Part shown: piece after piece, positions 46,207 to 61,600 of the stretch
How the letters are laid out: every line of letters starts with the position of its first letter
Numbering within the stretch: position 1 is the stretch's first letter
Assembly: GCA_022496805.1 (NCBI GenBank)
Contig: CM040086.1
Coordinates: forward strand, 188,501-252,500
Length of the DNA stretch: 64,000 nucleotides
From: Pohlia nutans
Taxonomy: Eukaryota > Streptophyta > Bryopsida > Bryales > Mniaceae
Reading direction: 5' to 3'
Position numbers and translations under genes: made by a program
Notes under the pieces: generated by a model
Told to the model about the DNA's origin: nothing
Databases searched by the model: none
Seen by the model: only the letters and a program-made list of their open reading frames with translations

Positions 46207-49200
46207 GTATCTGGCACCGATTACAACTGTGTGCCTCATTCCATTCATTGGTCGGACCCGACCACTCCCTTTCTACTGCTGCACAACCTGAGTATCTGGC
46301 ACTGATTACAACTCTGTGCCTCATTCCATTCATTGGTCGGACCCGACCACTCCCTTTCTACTCCTGTACAACCTCAGTATCTGGCACCGATTACAACTTT
46401 GTGCCTCATTCCATTCATTGGTCGGACCCGACCACTCCCTTTCTACTGCTGTACAACCTCAGTATCTGGCACCGATTACAACTTTGTGCCTCATTCCATT
46501 CAATGGTCGGACCCGACCACTCCCTTTCTACTCCTGTACAACCTGAGTATCTGGCACCGATTACAACTTTGTGCCTCATTCCATTCATTGGTCGGACCCG
46601 ACCACTCCCTTTCTACTGCTGTACAACCTCAGTATCTGGCACCGATTACAACTTTGTGCCTCATTCCATTCATTGGTCGGACCCGACCACTCCCTTTCTA
46701 CTGCTGTACAACCTCAGTATCTGGCACCGATTACAACTTTGTGCCTCATTCCATTCATTGGTCGGACCCGACCACTCCCTTTCTACTGCTGCACAACCTG
46801 AGTATCTGGCACCGATTACAACTTTGTGCCTCATTCCATTCATTGGTCGGACCCGACCACTCCCTTTCTACTGCTGTACAACCTCAGTATCTGGCACCGA
46901 TTACAACTTTGTGTCTCATTCCATTCATTGGTCGGACCCGACCACTCCCTTTCTACTGCTGCACAACCTGAGTATCTGGCACCGATTACAACTCCGTGCC
47001 TCATTCCATTCATTGGTCGGACCCGACCACTCCCTTTCTACTGCTGCACAACCTGAGTATCTGGCACCGATTACAACTCTGTGCCTCATTCCATTCATTG
47101 GTCGGACCCGACCTCTCCCTTTCTACTGCTGCACAACCTGAGTTTCTGGCACCGATTACAACTTTGTGCCTCATTCCATTCATTGGTCGGACCCGACCAC
47201 ACCCTTTCTACTGCTCCACAACCTGAGTATCTGGCACCGATTAAAACTTTGTGCCTCATTCCATTCAATGGTCGGACCAGACCACTCCCTTTCTACTGCT
47301 GCACACCCTGAGTATCTGGCACCGATTACAACTTTGTGCCTCATTCCATTCATTGGTCGGACCGGACCACTCCCTTTCTACTTCTGCACACCCTGAGTAA
47401 CTGGCACCGATTACAACTTTGTGCCTCTTTCCATTCATTGGTCGGACCCGACCACTCCCTTTCTACTGCTGTACAACCTCAGTATCTGGCACCGATTACA
47501 ACTCGGTGCCTCATTCCATTCATTGGTCGGACCCGACCACACCCTTTCTACTGCTCCACAACCTGAGTATCTGGCACCGATTAAAACTTTGTGCCTAATT
47601 CTATTCAATGGTCGGACCAGACCACTCCCTTTCTACTGCTGCACAACCTGAGTATCTGGCACCGATTACAACTTTGTGCCTCATTCCATTCATTGGTCGG
47701 ACCCGACCACTCCCTTTCTACTGCTGCACAACCTGAGTATCTGGCACCGATTACAACTTTGTGCCTCATTCCATTCATTGGTCGGACCCGACCACTCCCT
47801 TTCTACTGCTGCACAACCTGAGTATCTGGCACCGATTACAACTTTGTGCCTCATTCCATTCATTGGTCGGACCCGACCACTCCCTTTCTACTGCTGTACA
47901 ACCTCAGTATCTGGCACCGATTACAACTTTGTGCCTCATTCCATTCATTGGTCGGACCCGACCACTCCCTTTCTACTGCTGCACAACCTGAGTATCTGGC
48001 ACCGATTACAACTCCGTGCCTCATTCCATTCATTGGTCGGACCCGACCACTCCCTTTCTACTGCTGCACAACCTGAGTATCTGGCACCGATTACAACTCT
48101 GTGCCTCATTCCATTCATTGGTCGGACCCGACCACTCCCTTTCTACTGCTGCACAACCTGAGTTTCTGGCACCGATTACAACTTTGTGCCTCATTCCATT
48201 CATTGGTCGGACCCGACCACTCCCTTTCTACTGCTCCACAACCTGAGTATCTGGCGCCGATTACAACTCCGTGCCTCATTCCATTCATTGGTCGGACCCG
48301 ACCACTCGCTTTCTACTGCTGCACAACCTGAGTATCTGGTACCGATTACAACTTTGTGCCTCATTCCATTCAATGGTCGGACCCGACCACTCCCTTTCTA
48401 ATCCTGTACAACCTCAGTATCTGGCACCGATTACAACTTTGTGCCTCATTCCATTCATTGGTCGGACCCGACCACTCCCTTTCTACTGCTGTACAACCTC
48501 AGTATCTGGCACCGATTACAACTTTGTGTCTCATTCCATTCATTGGTCGGACCCGACCACTCCCTTTCTACTGCTGCACAACCTGAGTATCTGGCACCGA
48601 TTACAACTCCGTGCCTCATTCCATTCATTGGTCGGACCCGACCACTCCCTTTCTACTACTGCACAACCTGAGTATCTGGCACCGATTACAACTCTGTGCC
48701 TCATTCCATTCATTGGTCGGACCCGACCACTGCCTTTCTACTGCTGCACAACCTGAGTTTCTGGCACCGATTACAACTTTGTGCCTCATTCCATTCATTG
48801 GTCGGACCCGACCACTCCCTTTCTACTGCTCCACAACCTGAGTATCTGGCACCGATTACAACTCCGTGCCTCATTCCATTCATTGGTCGGACCCGACCAC
48901 TCGCTTTCTACTGCTGCACAACCTGAGTATCTGGTACCGATTACAACTTTGTGCCTCATTCCATTCAATGGTCGGACCCGACCACTCCCTTTCTACTGCT
49001 CCACAACCTGAGTATCTGGCACCGATTACAACTCCGTGCCTCATTCCATTCATTGGTCGGACCCGACCACTCCCTTTCTACTGCTGCACAACCTCAGTAT
49101 CTGGCACCGATTACAACTTTGTGCCTCATTCCATTCATTGGTCAGACCTGACCACTCCCTTTCTACTGCTGCACACCCTGAGTATCTGGCACCGATTAGA

Positions 49201-52200
49201 ACTTTGTGCCTCATTCCATTCATTGGTCGGACCCGACCACTCCCTTTCTACTGCTGTACAACCTCAGTATCTGGCACCGATTACAACTTTGTGCCTCATT
49301 CCATTCATTGGTCGGACCCGACCACTCCCTTTCTACTGCTCCACAACCTGAGTATCTGGCACCGATTACAACTCCGTGCCTCATTCCATTCATTGGTCGG
49401 ACCCGACCACTCCCTTTCTACTGCTGCACAACCTCAGTATCTGGCACCGATTACAACTTTGTGCCTCATTCCATTCATTGGTCAGACCTGACCACTCCCT
49501 TTCTACTGCTGCACACCCTGAGTATCTGGCACCGATTAGAACTTTGTGCCTCATTCCATTCATTGGTCGGACCCGACCACTCCCTTTCTACTGCTGTACA
49601 ACCTCAGTATCTGGCACCGATTACAACTTTGTGCCTCATTCCATTCATTGGTCGGACCCGACCACTCCCTTTCTACTGCTCCACAACCTGAGTATCTGGC
49701 ACCGATTACAACTCCGTGCCTCATTCCATTCATTGGTCGGACCCGACCACTCCCTTTCTACTGCTGCACAACCTGAGTATCTGGCACCGATTACAACTTT
49801 GTGCCTCATTCCATTCATTGGTCAGACCTGACCACTCCCTTTCTACTGCTGCACACCCTGAGTATCTGGCACCGATTACAACTTTGTGCCTCATTCCATT
49901 CATTGGTCGGACCCGACCACTCCCTTTCTAATCCTGTACAACCTCAGTATCTGGCACCGATTACAACTTTGTGCCTCATTCCATTCATTGGTCGGACCCG
50001 ACCACTCCCTTTCTACTGCTCCACAACCTGAGTATCTGGCACCGATTACAACTCCGTGCCTTATTCCATTCATTGGTCGGACCCGACCACTCCCTTTCTA
50101 CTGCTGCACAACCTGAGTATCTGGTACCGATTACAACTTTGTGCCTCATTCCATTCAATGGTCGGACCCGACCACTCCCTTTCTACTGCTCCACAACCTG
50201 AGTATCTGGCACCGATTACAACTCCGTGCCTTATTCCATTCATTGGTCGGACCCGACCACTCCCTTTCTACTGCTGCACAACCTGAGTATCTGGTACCGA
50301 TTACAACTTTGTGCCTCATTCCATTCAATGGTCGGACCCGACCACTCCCTTTCTACTGCTCCACAACCTGAGTATCTGGCACCGATTACAACTCTGTGCC
50401 TCATTCCATTCATTGGTCGGACCCGACCACACCCTTTCTACTGCTCCACAACCTGAGTATCTGGCACCGATTAAAACTTTGTGCCTCATTCCATTCAATG
50501 GTCGGACCAGACCACTCCCTTTCTACTGCTGCACACCCTGAGTATCTGGCACCGATTACAACTTTGTGCCTCATTCCATTCATTGGTCGGACCGGACCAC
50601 TCCCTTTCTACTGCTGCACACCCTGAGTATCTGGCACCGATTACAACTTTGTGCCTCATTCCATTCATTGGTCGGACCCGACCACTCCCTTTCTACTGCT
50701 GCACAACCTGAGTATCTGGCACCGATTACAACTCTGTGCCTCATTCCATTCATTGGTCGGACCCGACCACTCCCTTTCTACTGCTGCACAACCTGAGTAT
50801 CAAGCACCGATTACAACTGTGTGCCTCATTCCATTCAATGGTCGGACCCGACCACTCGCTTTCTACTGCTGCGCAACCTGAGTATCTGGCACCGATTACA
50901 ACTCTGTGCCTCATTCCATTCATTGGTCGGACCCGACCACTCCCTTTCTACTGCTGCACACCCTCAGTATCTGGCACCGATTACAACTCTGTGCCTCATT
51001 CCATTCATTGGTTGGACCCGACCACTCCCTTTCTACTGCTGCACAACCTGAGTATCTGGCACCGATTACAACTCTGTGCCTCATTCCATTCATTGGTCGG
51101 ACCCGACCACTCCCTTTCTACTGCTGTACAACCTCAGTATCTGGCACCGATTACAACTTTGTGCCTCATTCCATTCATTGGTCGGACCCGACCACTCCCT
51201 TTCTACTGCTGTACAACCTGAGTATCTGGCACCGATTACAACTTTGTGCCTCATTCCATTCATTGGTCGGACCCGACCACTCCCTTTCTACTGCTGCACA
51301 ACCTGAGTATCTGGCACCGATTACAACTTTGTGCCTCATTCCATTCATTGCTCGGACCCGACCACTCCCTTTCTACTGCTGCACAACCTGAGTATCTGGC
51401 ACCGATTACAACTTTGTGCCTCATTCCATTCATTGGTCGGACCCGACCACTCCCTTTCTACTGCTGCACAACCTGAGTATCTGGCACCGATTACAACTCT
51501 GTGCCTCATTCCATTCATTGGTCGGACCCGACCACTCCCTTTCTACTGCTGCACACCCTCAGTATCTGGCACCGATTACAACTCTGTGCCTCATTCCATT
51601 CATTGGTCGGACCCGACCACTCCGTTTCTACTGCTGCACAACCTGAGTATCTGGCACCGATTACAACTCTGTGCCTCATTCCATTCATTGGTCGGACCCG
51701 ACCACTCCCTTTCTACTGCTGCACAACCTGAGTATCTGGCACCGATTACAACTTTGTGCCTCATTCCATTCATTGGTCGGACCCGACCACTCCCTTTCTA
51801 CTGCTGCACAACCTGAGTATCTGGCACCGATTACAACTCTGTGCCTCATTCCATTCATTGGTCGGACCCGACCACTCCCTTTCTACTGCTGCACAACCTG
51901 AGTATCTGGCACCGATTACAACTTTGTGCCTCATTCCATTCATTGGTCGGACCCGACCACTCCCTTTCTACTGCTGCACAACCTGAGTATCTGGCACCGA
52001 TTACAACTTTGTGCCTCATTCCATTCAATGGTCGGACCCGACCACTCCGTTTCTACTGCTGCACAACCTGAGTATCTGGCACCGATTACAACTCCGTGCC
52101 TCATTCCATTCATTGGTCGGACCCGACCACTCCCTTTCTACTGCTGCACAACCTGAGTATCTGGCACCGATTACAACTTTGTGCCTCATTCCATTCATTG

Positions 52201-52605
52201 GTCGGACCCGACCACTCCCTTTCTACTGCTGCACAACCTGAGTATCTGGCACCGATTACAACTCCGTGCCTCATTCCATTCATTGCTCGGACCCGACCAC
52301 TCCCTTTCTACTGCTGCACAACCTGAGTATCTGGCACCGATTACAACTCTGTGCCTCATTCCATTCATTGGTCGGACCCGACCACTCCCTTTCTACTGCT
52401 GCACAACCTGAGTATCTGGCACCGATTACAACTCTGTGCCTCATTCCATTCATTGGTCGGACCCGACCACTCCCTTTCTACTGCTGCACAACCTGAGTAT
52501 CTGGCACCGATTACAACTTTGTGCCTCATTCCATTCATTGGTCGGACCCGACCACTCCCTTTCTACTGCTGCACAACCTGAGTATCTGGCACCGATTACA
52601 ACTCT

Positions 52606-55600
52606 GTGCCTCATTCCATTCATTGGTCGGACCCGACCACTCCCTTTCTACTGCTGCACAACCTGAGTATCTGGCACCGATTACAACTTTGTGCCTCATT
52701 CCATTCATTGGTCGGACCCGACCACTCCCTTTCTACTGCTGCACAACCTGAGTCTCTGGCACCGATTACAACTCTGTGCCTCATTCCATTCATTGGTCGG
52801 ACCCGACCAATCCCTTTCTACTGCTGCACAACCTCAGTATCTGGCACCGATTACAACTTTGTGCCTCATTCCATTCATTGGTCGGACCCGACCACTCCCT
52901 TTCTACTGCTGCACAACCTGAGTATCTGGCACCGATTACAACTCTGTGCCTCATTCCATTCAATGGTCGGACCCGACCACTCCCTTTCTACTGCTGCACA
53001 ACCTGAGTATCTGGCACCGATTACAACTCTGTGCCTCATTCCATTCATTGGTCGGACCCGACCACTCCCTTTCTACTGCTGCACAACCTGAGTATCTGGC
53101 ACCGATTACAACTTTGTGCCTCATTCCATTCATTGGTCGGACCCGACCACTCCCTTTCTACTGCTGCACAACCTGAGTATCTGGCACCGATTACAACTGT
53201 GTGCCTCATTCCATTCATTGGTCGGACCCGACCACTCCCTTTCTACTGCTGCACAACCTGAGTATCTGGCACCGATTACAACTCTGTGCCTCATTCCATT
53301 CATTGGTCGGACCCGACCACTCCCTTTCTACTGCTGCACAACCTGAGTATCTGGCACCGATTACAACTGTGTGCCTCATTCCATTCATTGGTCGGACCCG
53401 ACCACTCCCTTTCTACTGCTGCACAACCTGAGTATCTGGCACCGATTACAACTCTGTGCCTCATTCCATTCATTGGTCGGACCCGACCACTCCCTTTCTA
53501 CTGCTGCACAACCTGAGTATCTGGCACCGATTACAACTCCGTGCCTCATTCCATTCATTGCTCGGACCCGACCACTCCCTTTCTACTGCTGCACAACCTG
53601 AGTATCTGGCACCGATTACAACTCTGTGCCTCATTCCATTCATTGGTCGGACCCGACCACTCCCTTTCTACTGCTGCACAACCTGAGTATCTGGCACCGA
53701 TTACAACTCTGTGCCTCATTCCATTCATTGGTCGGACCCGACCACTCCCTTACTACTCCTGCACAACCTGAGTATCTGGCACCGATTACAACTCTGTGCC
53801 TCATTCCATTCATTGGTCGGACCCGACCACTCCCTTTCTACTGCTGCACAACCTGAGTATCTGCACCGATTACAACTTTGTGCCTCATTCCATTCATTGG
53901 TCGGACCCGACCACTCCCTTTCTACTGCTGCACAACCTGAGTATCTGGCACCGATTACAACTCCGTGCGTCATTCCATTCATTGGTCCGAGCCGACCACT
54001 CCCTTTCTACTGCTGCACAACCTGAGTCTCTGGCACCGATTACAACTTTGTGCCTCATTCCATTCATTGGTCGGACCCGACCACTCCCTTTCTACTGCTG
54101 CACAACCTGAGTATCTGGCACCGATTACAACTTTGTGCCTCATTCCATTCATTGGTCGGACCCGACCACTCCCTTTCTACTGCTGCACAACCTGAGTATC
54201 TGGCACCGATTACAACTTTGTGCCTCATTCCATTCATTGGTCGGACCCGACCACTCCCTTTCTACTGCTGCACAACCTGAGTATCTGGCACCGATTACAA
54301 CTCCGTGCCTCATTCCATTCATTGGTCGGACCCGACCAATCCCTTTCTACTGCTGCACAACCTGAGTATCTGGCACCGATTACAACTTTGTGCCTCATTC
54401 CATTCATTGGTCGGACCCGACCACTCCCTTTCTACTGCTGCACAACCTGAGTATCTGGCACCGATTACAACTCTGTGCCTCATTCCATTCAATGGTCGGA
54501 CCCGACCACTCCCTTTCTACTGCTGCACAACCTGAGTATCTGGCACCGATTACAACTTTGTGCCTCATTCCATTCATTGGTCGGACCCGACCACTCCCTT
54601 TCTACTGCTGCACAACCTGAGTATCTGGCACCGATTACAACTTTGTGCCTCATTCCAATCAAAGGTCGGACCCGACCACTCCCTTTCTACTGCTGCACAA
54701 CCTGAGTATCTGGCACCGATTACAACTTTGTGCCTCATTCCATTCAATGGTCGGACCCGACCACTCCCTTTCTACTGCTGCACAACCTGAGTCTCTGGCA
54801 CCGATTACAACTGTGTGCCTCATTCCATTCATTGGTCGGACCCGACCACTCCCTTTCTACTGCTGCACAACCTGAGTATCTGGCACCGATTACAACTCCG
54901 TGCCTCATTCCATTCATTGGTCCGACCCGACCACTCCCTTTCTACTGCTGCACAACCTGAGTCTCTGGCACCGATTACAACTTTGTGCCTCATTCCATTC
55001 ATTGGTCGGACCCGACCACTCCCTTTCTACTGCTGCACAACCTGAGTATCTGGCACCGATTACAACTCCGTGCCTCATTCCATTCATTGCTCGGACCCGA
55101 CCACTCCCTTTCTACTGCTGCACAACCTGAGTATCTGGCACCGATTACAACTCTGTGCCTCATTCCATTCATTGGTCGGACCCGACCACTCCCTTTCTAC
55201 TGCTGCACAACCTGAGTATCTGGCACCGATTACAACTCTGTGCCTCATTCCATTCATTGGTCGGACCCGACCACTCCCTTTCTACTGCTGCACAACCTGA
55301 GTATCTGGCACCGATTACAACTTTGTGCCTCATTCCATTTAATGGTCGGACCCGACCACTCCCTTTCTACTGCTGCACAACCTGAGTATCTGGCACCGAT
55401 TACAACTTTGTGCCTCATTCCATTCAATGGTCGGACCCGACCACTCCCTTTCTACTGCTGCACAACCTGAGTATCTGGCACCGATTACAACTTTGTGCCT
55501 CATTCCATTCATTGGTCGGACCCGACGACTCCCTTTCTACTGCTGCACAACCTGAGTATCTGGCACCGATTACAACTCTGTGCCTCATTCCATTCATTGG

Positions 55601-58600
55601 TCGGACCCGACCAATCCCTTTCTACTGCTGCACAACCTCAGTATCTGGCACCGATTACAACTCCGTGCCTCATTCCATTCATTGGTCGGACCCGACCACT
55701 CCCTTTCTACTGCTGCACAACCTGAGTATCTGGCACCGATTACAACTCTGTGCCTCATTCCATTCATTGGTCGGACCCGACCACTCCGTTTCTACTGCTG
55801 CACAACCTGAGTATCTGGCACCGATTACAACTCTGTGCCTCATTCCATTCATTGGTCGGACCCGACCACTCCCTTTCTACTGCTGCACAACCTGAGTATC
55901 TGGCACCGATTACAACTGTGTGCCTCATTCCATTCATTGGTCGGACCCGACCACTCCCTTTCTACTGCTGCACAACCTGAGTATCTGGCACCGATTACAA
56001 CTCTGTGCCTCATTCCATTCATTGGTCGGACCCGACCACTCCCTTTCTACTGCTGCACAACCTGAGTATCTGGCACCGATTACAACTTTGTGCCTCATTC
56101 CATTCATTGGTCGGACCCGACCACTCCCTTTCTACTGCTGCACAACCTGAGTATCTGGCACCGATTACAACTCTGTGCCTCATTCCATTCAATGGTCGGA
56201 CCCGACCACTCCGTTTCTACTGCTGCACAACCTGAGTATCTGGCACCGATTACAACTCCGTGCCTCATTCCATTCATTGGTCGGACCCGACCACTCCCTT
56301 TCTACTGCTGCACAACCTGAGTATCTGGCACCGATTACAACTTTGTGCCTCATTCCATTCATTGGTCGGACCCGACCACTCCCTTTCTACTGCTGCACAA
56401 CCTGAGTATCTGGCACCGATTACAACTCCGTGCCTCATTCCATTCATTGGTCCGACCCGACCACTCCCTTTCTACTGCTGCACAACCTGAGTATCTGGCA
56501 CCGATTACAACTCTGTGCCTCATTCCATTCATTGGTCGGACCCGACCACTCCCTTTCTACTGCTGCACAACCTGAGTATCTGGCACCGATTACAACTCTG
56601 TGCCTCATTCCATTCATTGGTCGGACCCGACCACTCCCTTTCTACTGCTGCACAACCTGAGTATCTGGCACCGATTACAACTTTGTGCCTCATTCCATTC
56701 ATTGGTCGGACCCGACCACTCCCTTTCTACTGCTGCACAACCTGAGTATCTGGCACCGATTACAACTCTGTGCCTCATTCCATTCATTGGTCGGACCCGA
56801 CCACTCCCTTTCTACTGCTGCACAACCTGAGTATCTGGCACCGATTACAACTTTGTGCCTCATTCCATTCATTGGTCGGACCCGACCACTCCCTTTCTAC
56901 TGCTGCACAACCTGAGTATCTGGCACCGATTACAACTCTGTGCCTCATTCCATTCATTGGTCGGACCCGACCAATCCCTTTCTACTGCTGCACAACCTCA
57001 GTATCTGGCACCGATTACAACTTTGTGCCTCATTCCATTCATTGGTCGGACCCGACCACTCCCTTTCTACTGCTGCACAACCTGAGTATCTGGCACCGAT
57101 TACAACTCTGTGCCTCATTCCATTCAATGGTCGGACCCGACCACTCCCTTTCTACTGCTGCACAACCTGAGTATCTGGCACCGATTACAACTCTGTGCCT
57201 CATTCCATTCATTGGTCGGACCCGACCACTCCCTTTCTACTGCTGCACAACCTGAGTATCTGGCACCGATTACAACTTTGTGCCTCATTCCATTCATTGG
57301 TCGGACCCGACCACTCCCTTTCTACTGCTGCACAACCTGAGTATCTGGCACCGATTACAACTGTGTGCCTCATTCCATTCATTGGTCGGACCCGACCACT
57401 CCCTTTCTACTGCTGCACAACCTGAGTATCTGGCACCGATTACAACTCTGTGCCTCATTCCATTCATTGGTCGGACCCGACCACTCCCTTTCTACTGCTG
57501 CACAACCTGAGTATCTGGCACCGATTACAACTGTGTGCCTCATTCCATTCATTGGTCGGACCCGACCACTCCCTTTCTACTGCTGCACAACCTGAGTATC
57601 TGGCACCGATTACAACTCTGTGCCTCATTCCATTCATTGGTCGGACCCGACCACTCCCTTTCTACTGCTGCACAACCTGAGTATCTGGCACCGATTACAA
57701 CTCCGTGCCTCATTCCATTCATTGGTCGGACCCGACCACTCCCTTTCTACTGCTGCACAACCTGAGTATCTGGCACCGATTACAACTTTGTGCCTCATTC
57801 CATTCATTGGTCGGACCCGACCACTCCCTTTCTACTGCTGCACAACCTGAGTATCTGGCACCGATTACAACTCTGTGCCTCATTCCATTCATTGGTCGGA
57901 CCCGACCACTCCCTTTCTACTGCTGCACAACCTGAGTATCTGGCACCGATTACAACTGTGTGCCTCATTCCATTCATTGGTCGGACCCGACCACTCCCTT
58001 TCTACTGCTGCACAACCTGAGTATCTGGCACCGATTACAACTCTGTGCCTCATTCCATTCATTGGTCGGACCCGACCACTCCCTTTCTACTGCTGCACAA
58101 CCTGAGTATCTGGCACCGATTACAACTGTGTGCCTCATTCCATTCATTGGTCGGACCCGACCACTCCCTTTCTACTGCTGCACAACCTGAGTATCTGGCA
58201 CCGATTACAACTCTGTGCCTCATTCCATTCATTGGTCGGACCCGACCACTCCCTTTCTACTGCTGCACAACCTGAGTATCTGGCACCGATTACAACTCCG
58301 TGCCTCATTCCATTCATTGGTCGGACCCGACCACTCCCTTTCTACTGCTGCACAACCTGAGTATCTGGCACCGATTACAACTCTGTGCCTCATTCCATTC
58401 ATTGGTCGGACCCGACCACTCCCTTTCTACTGCTGCACAACCTGAGTATCTGGCACCGATTACAACTTTGTGCCTCATTCCATTCATTGGTCGGACCCGA
58501 CCACTCCCTTTCTACTGCTGCACAACCTGAGTATCTGGCACCGATTACAACTTTGTGCCTCATTCCATTCATTGGTCGGACCCGACCACTCCCTTTCTAC

Positions 58601-61600
58601 TGCTGCACAACCTGAGTATCTGGCACCGATTACAACTTTGTGCCTCATTCCATTCATTGGTCGGACCCGACCACTCCCTTTCTACTGCTGCACAACCTGA
58701 GTATCTGGCACCGATTACAACTTTGTGCCTCATTCCATTCAATGGTCGGACCCGACCACTCCCTTTCTACTGCTGCACAACCTGAGTATCTGGCACCGAT
58801 TACAACTCCGTGCCTCATTCCATTCATTGGTCCGACCCGACCACTCCCTTTCTACTGCTGCACAACCTGAGTCTCTGGCACCGATTACAACTTTGTGCCT
58901 CATTCCATTCATTGGTCGGACCCGACCACTCCCTTTCTACTGCTGCACAACCTGAGTATCTGGCACCGATTACAACTTTGTGCCTCATTCCATTCAATGG
59001 TCGGACCCGACCACTCCCTTTCTACTGCTGCACAACCTGAGTATCTGGCACCGATTACAACTCCGTGCGTCATTCCATTCATTGGTCCGACCCGACCACT
59101 CCCTTTCTACTGCTGCACAACCTGAGTATCTGGCACCGATTACAACTTTGTGCCTCATTCCATTCATTGGTCGGACCCGACCACTCCCTTTCTACTGCTG
59201 CACAACCTGAGTATCTGGCACCGATTACAACTCTGTGCCTCATTCCATTCATTGGTCGGACCCGACCACTCCCTTTCTACTGCTGCACAACCTGAGTATC
59301 TGGCACCGATTACAACTTTGTGCCTCATTCCATTCATTGCTCGGACCCGACCACTCCCTTTCTACTGCTGTACAACCTGAGTATCTGGCACCGATTACAA
59401 CTCTGTGCCTCATTCCATTCATTGGTCGGACCCGACCACTCCCTTTCTACTCCTGCACAACCTGAGTATCTGGCACCGATTACAACTCTGTGCCTCATTC
59501 CATTCATTGGTCGGACCCGACCACTCCCTTTCTACTGCTGCACAACCTGAGTATCTGGCACCGATTACAACTTTGTGCCTCATTCCATTCATTGGTCGGA
59601 CCCGACCACTCCCTTTCTACTGCTGCACAACCTGAGTATCTGGCACCGATTACAACTTTGTGCCTCATTCCATTCATTGGTCGGACCCGACCACTCCCTT
59701 TCTACTGCTGCACAACCTGAGTATCTGGCACCGATTACAACTTTGTGCCTCATTCCATTCATTGGTCGGACCCGACCACTCCCTTTCTACTGCTGCACAA
59801 CCTGAGTATCTGGCACCGATTACAACTTTGTGCCTCATTCCATTCATTGGTCGGACCCGACCACTCCCTTTCTACTGCTGCACAACCTGAGTATCTGGCA
59901 CCGATTACAACTCCGTGCGTCATTCCATTCATTGGTCGGACCCGACCACTCCCTTTCTACTGCTGCACAACCTGAGTCTCTGGCACCGATTACAACTTTG
60001 TGCCTCATTCCATTCATTGGTCGGACCCGACCACTCCCTTTCTACTGCTGCACAACCTGAGTATCTGGCACCGATTACAACTCCGTGCCTCATTCCATTC
60101 ATTGGTCGGACCCGACCACTCCCTTTCTACTGCTGCACAACCTGAGTATCTGGCACCGATTACAACTTTGTGCCTCATTCCATTCATTGGTCGGACCCGA
60201 CCACTCCCTTTCTACTGCTGCACAACCTGAGTATCTGGCACCGATTACAACTGTGTGCCTCATTCCATTCATTGGTCGGACCCGACCACTCCCTTTCTAC
60301 TGCTGCACAACCTGAGTATCTGGCACCGATTACAACTCTGTGCCTCATTCCATTCATTGGTCGGACCCGACCACTCCCTTTCTACTGCTGCACAACCTGA
60401 GTATCTGGCACCGATTACAACTGTGTGCCTCATTCCATTCATTGGTCGGACCCGACCACTCCCTTTCTACTGCTGCACAACCTGAGTATCTGGCACCGAT
60501 TACAACTCTGTGCCTCATTCCATTCATTGGTCGGACCCGACCACTCCCTTTCTACTGCTGCACAACCTGAGTATCTGGCACCGATTACAACTCCGTGCCT
60601 CATTCCATTCATTGGTCGGACCCGACCACTCCCTTTCTACTGCTGCACAACCTGAGTATCTGGCACCGATTACAACTTTGTGCCTCATTCCATTCATTGG
60701 TCGGACCCGACCACTCCCTTTCTACTGCTGCACAACCTGAGTATCTGGCACCGATTACAACTCTGTGCCTCATTCCATTCATTGGTCGGACCCGACCACT
60801 CCCTTTCTACTGCTGCACAACCTGAGTATCTGGCACCGATTACAACTGTGTGCCTCATTCCATTCATTGGTCGGACCCGACCACTCCCTTTCTACTGCTG
60901 CACAACCTGAGTATCTGGCACCGATTACAACTCTGTGCCTCATTCCATTCATTGGTCGGACCCGACCACTCCCTTTCTACTGCTGCACAACTTGAGTATC
61001 TGGCACCGATTACAACTGTGTGCCTCATTCCATTCATTGGTCGGACCCGACCACTCCCTTTCTACTGCTGCACAACCTGAGTATCTGGCACCGATTACAA
61101 CTCTGTGCCTCATTCCATTCATTGGTCGGACCCGACCACTCCCTTTCTACTGCTGCACAACCTGAGTATCTGGCACCGATTACAACTCCGTGCCTCATTC
61201 CATTCATTGGTCGGACCCGACCACTCCCTTTCTACTGCTGCACAACCTGAGTATCTGGCACCGATTACAACTCTGTGCCTCATTCCATTCATTGGTCGGA
61301 CCCGACCACTCCCTTTCTACTGCTGCACAACCTGAGTATCTGGCACCGATTACAACTTTGTGCCTCATTCCATTCATTGGTCGGACCCGACCACTCCCTT
61401 TCTACTGCTGCACAACCTGAGTATCTGGCACCGATTACAACTTTGTGCCTCATTCCATTCATTGGTCGGACCCGACCACTCCCTTTCTACTGCTGCACAA
61501 CCTGAGTATCTGGCACCGATTACAACTTTGTGCCTCATTCCATTCATTGGTCGGACCCGACCACTCCCTTTCTACTGCTGCACAACCTGAGTATCTGGCA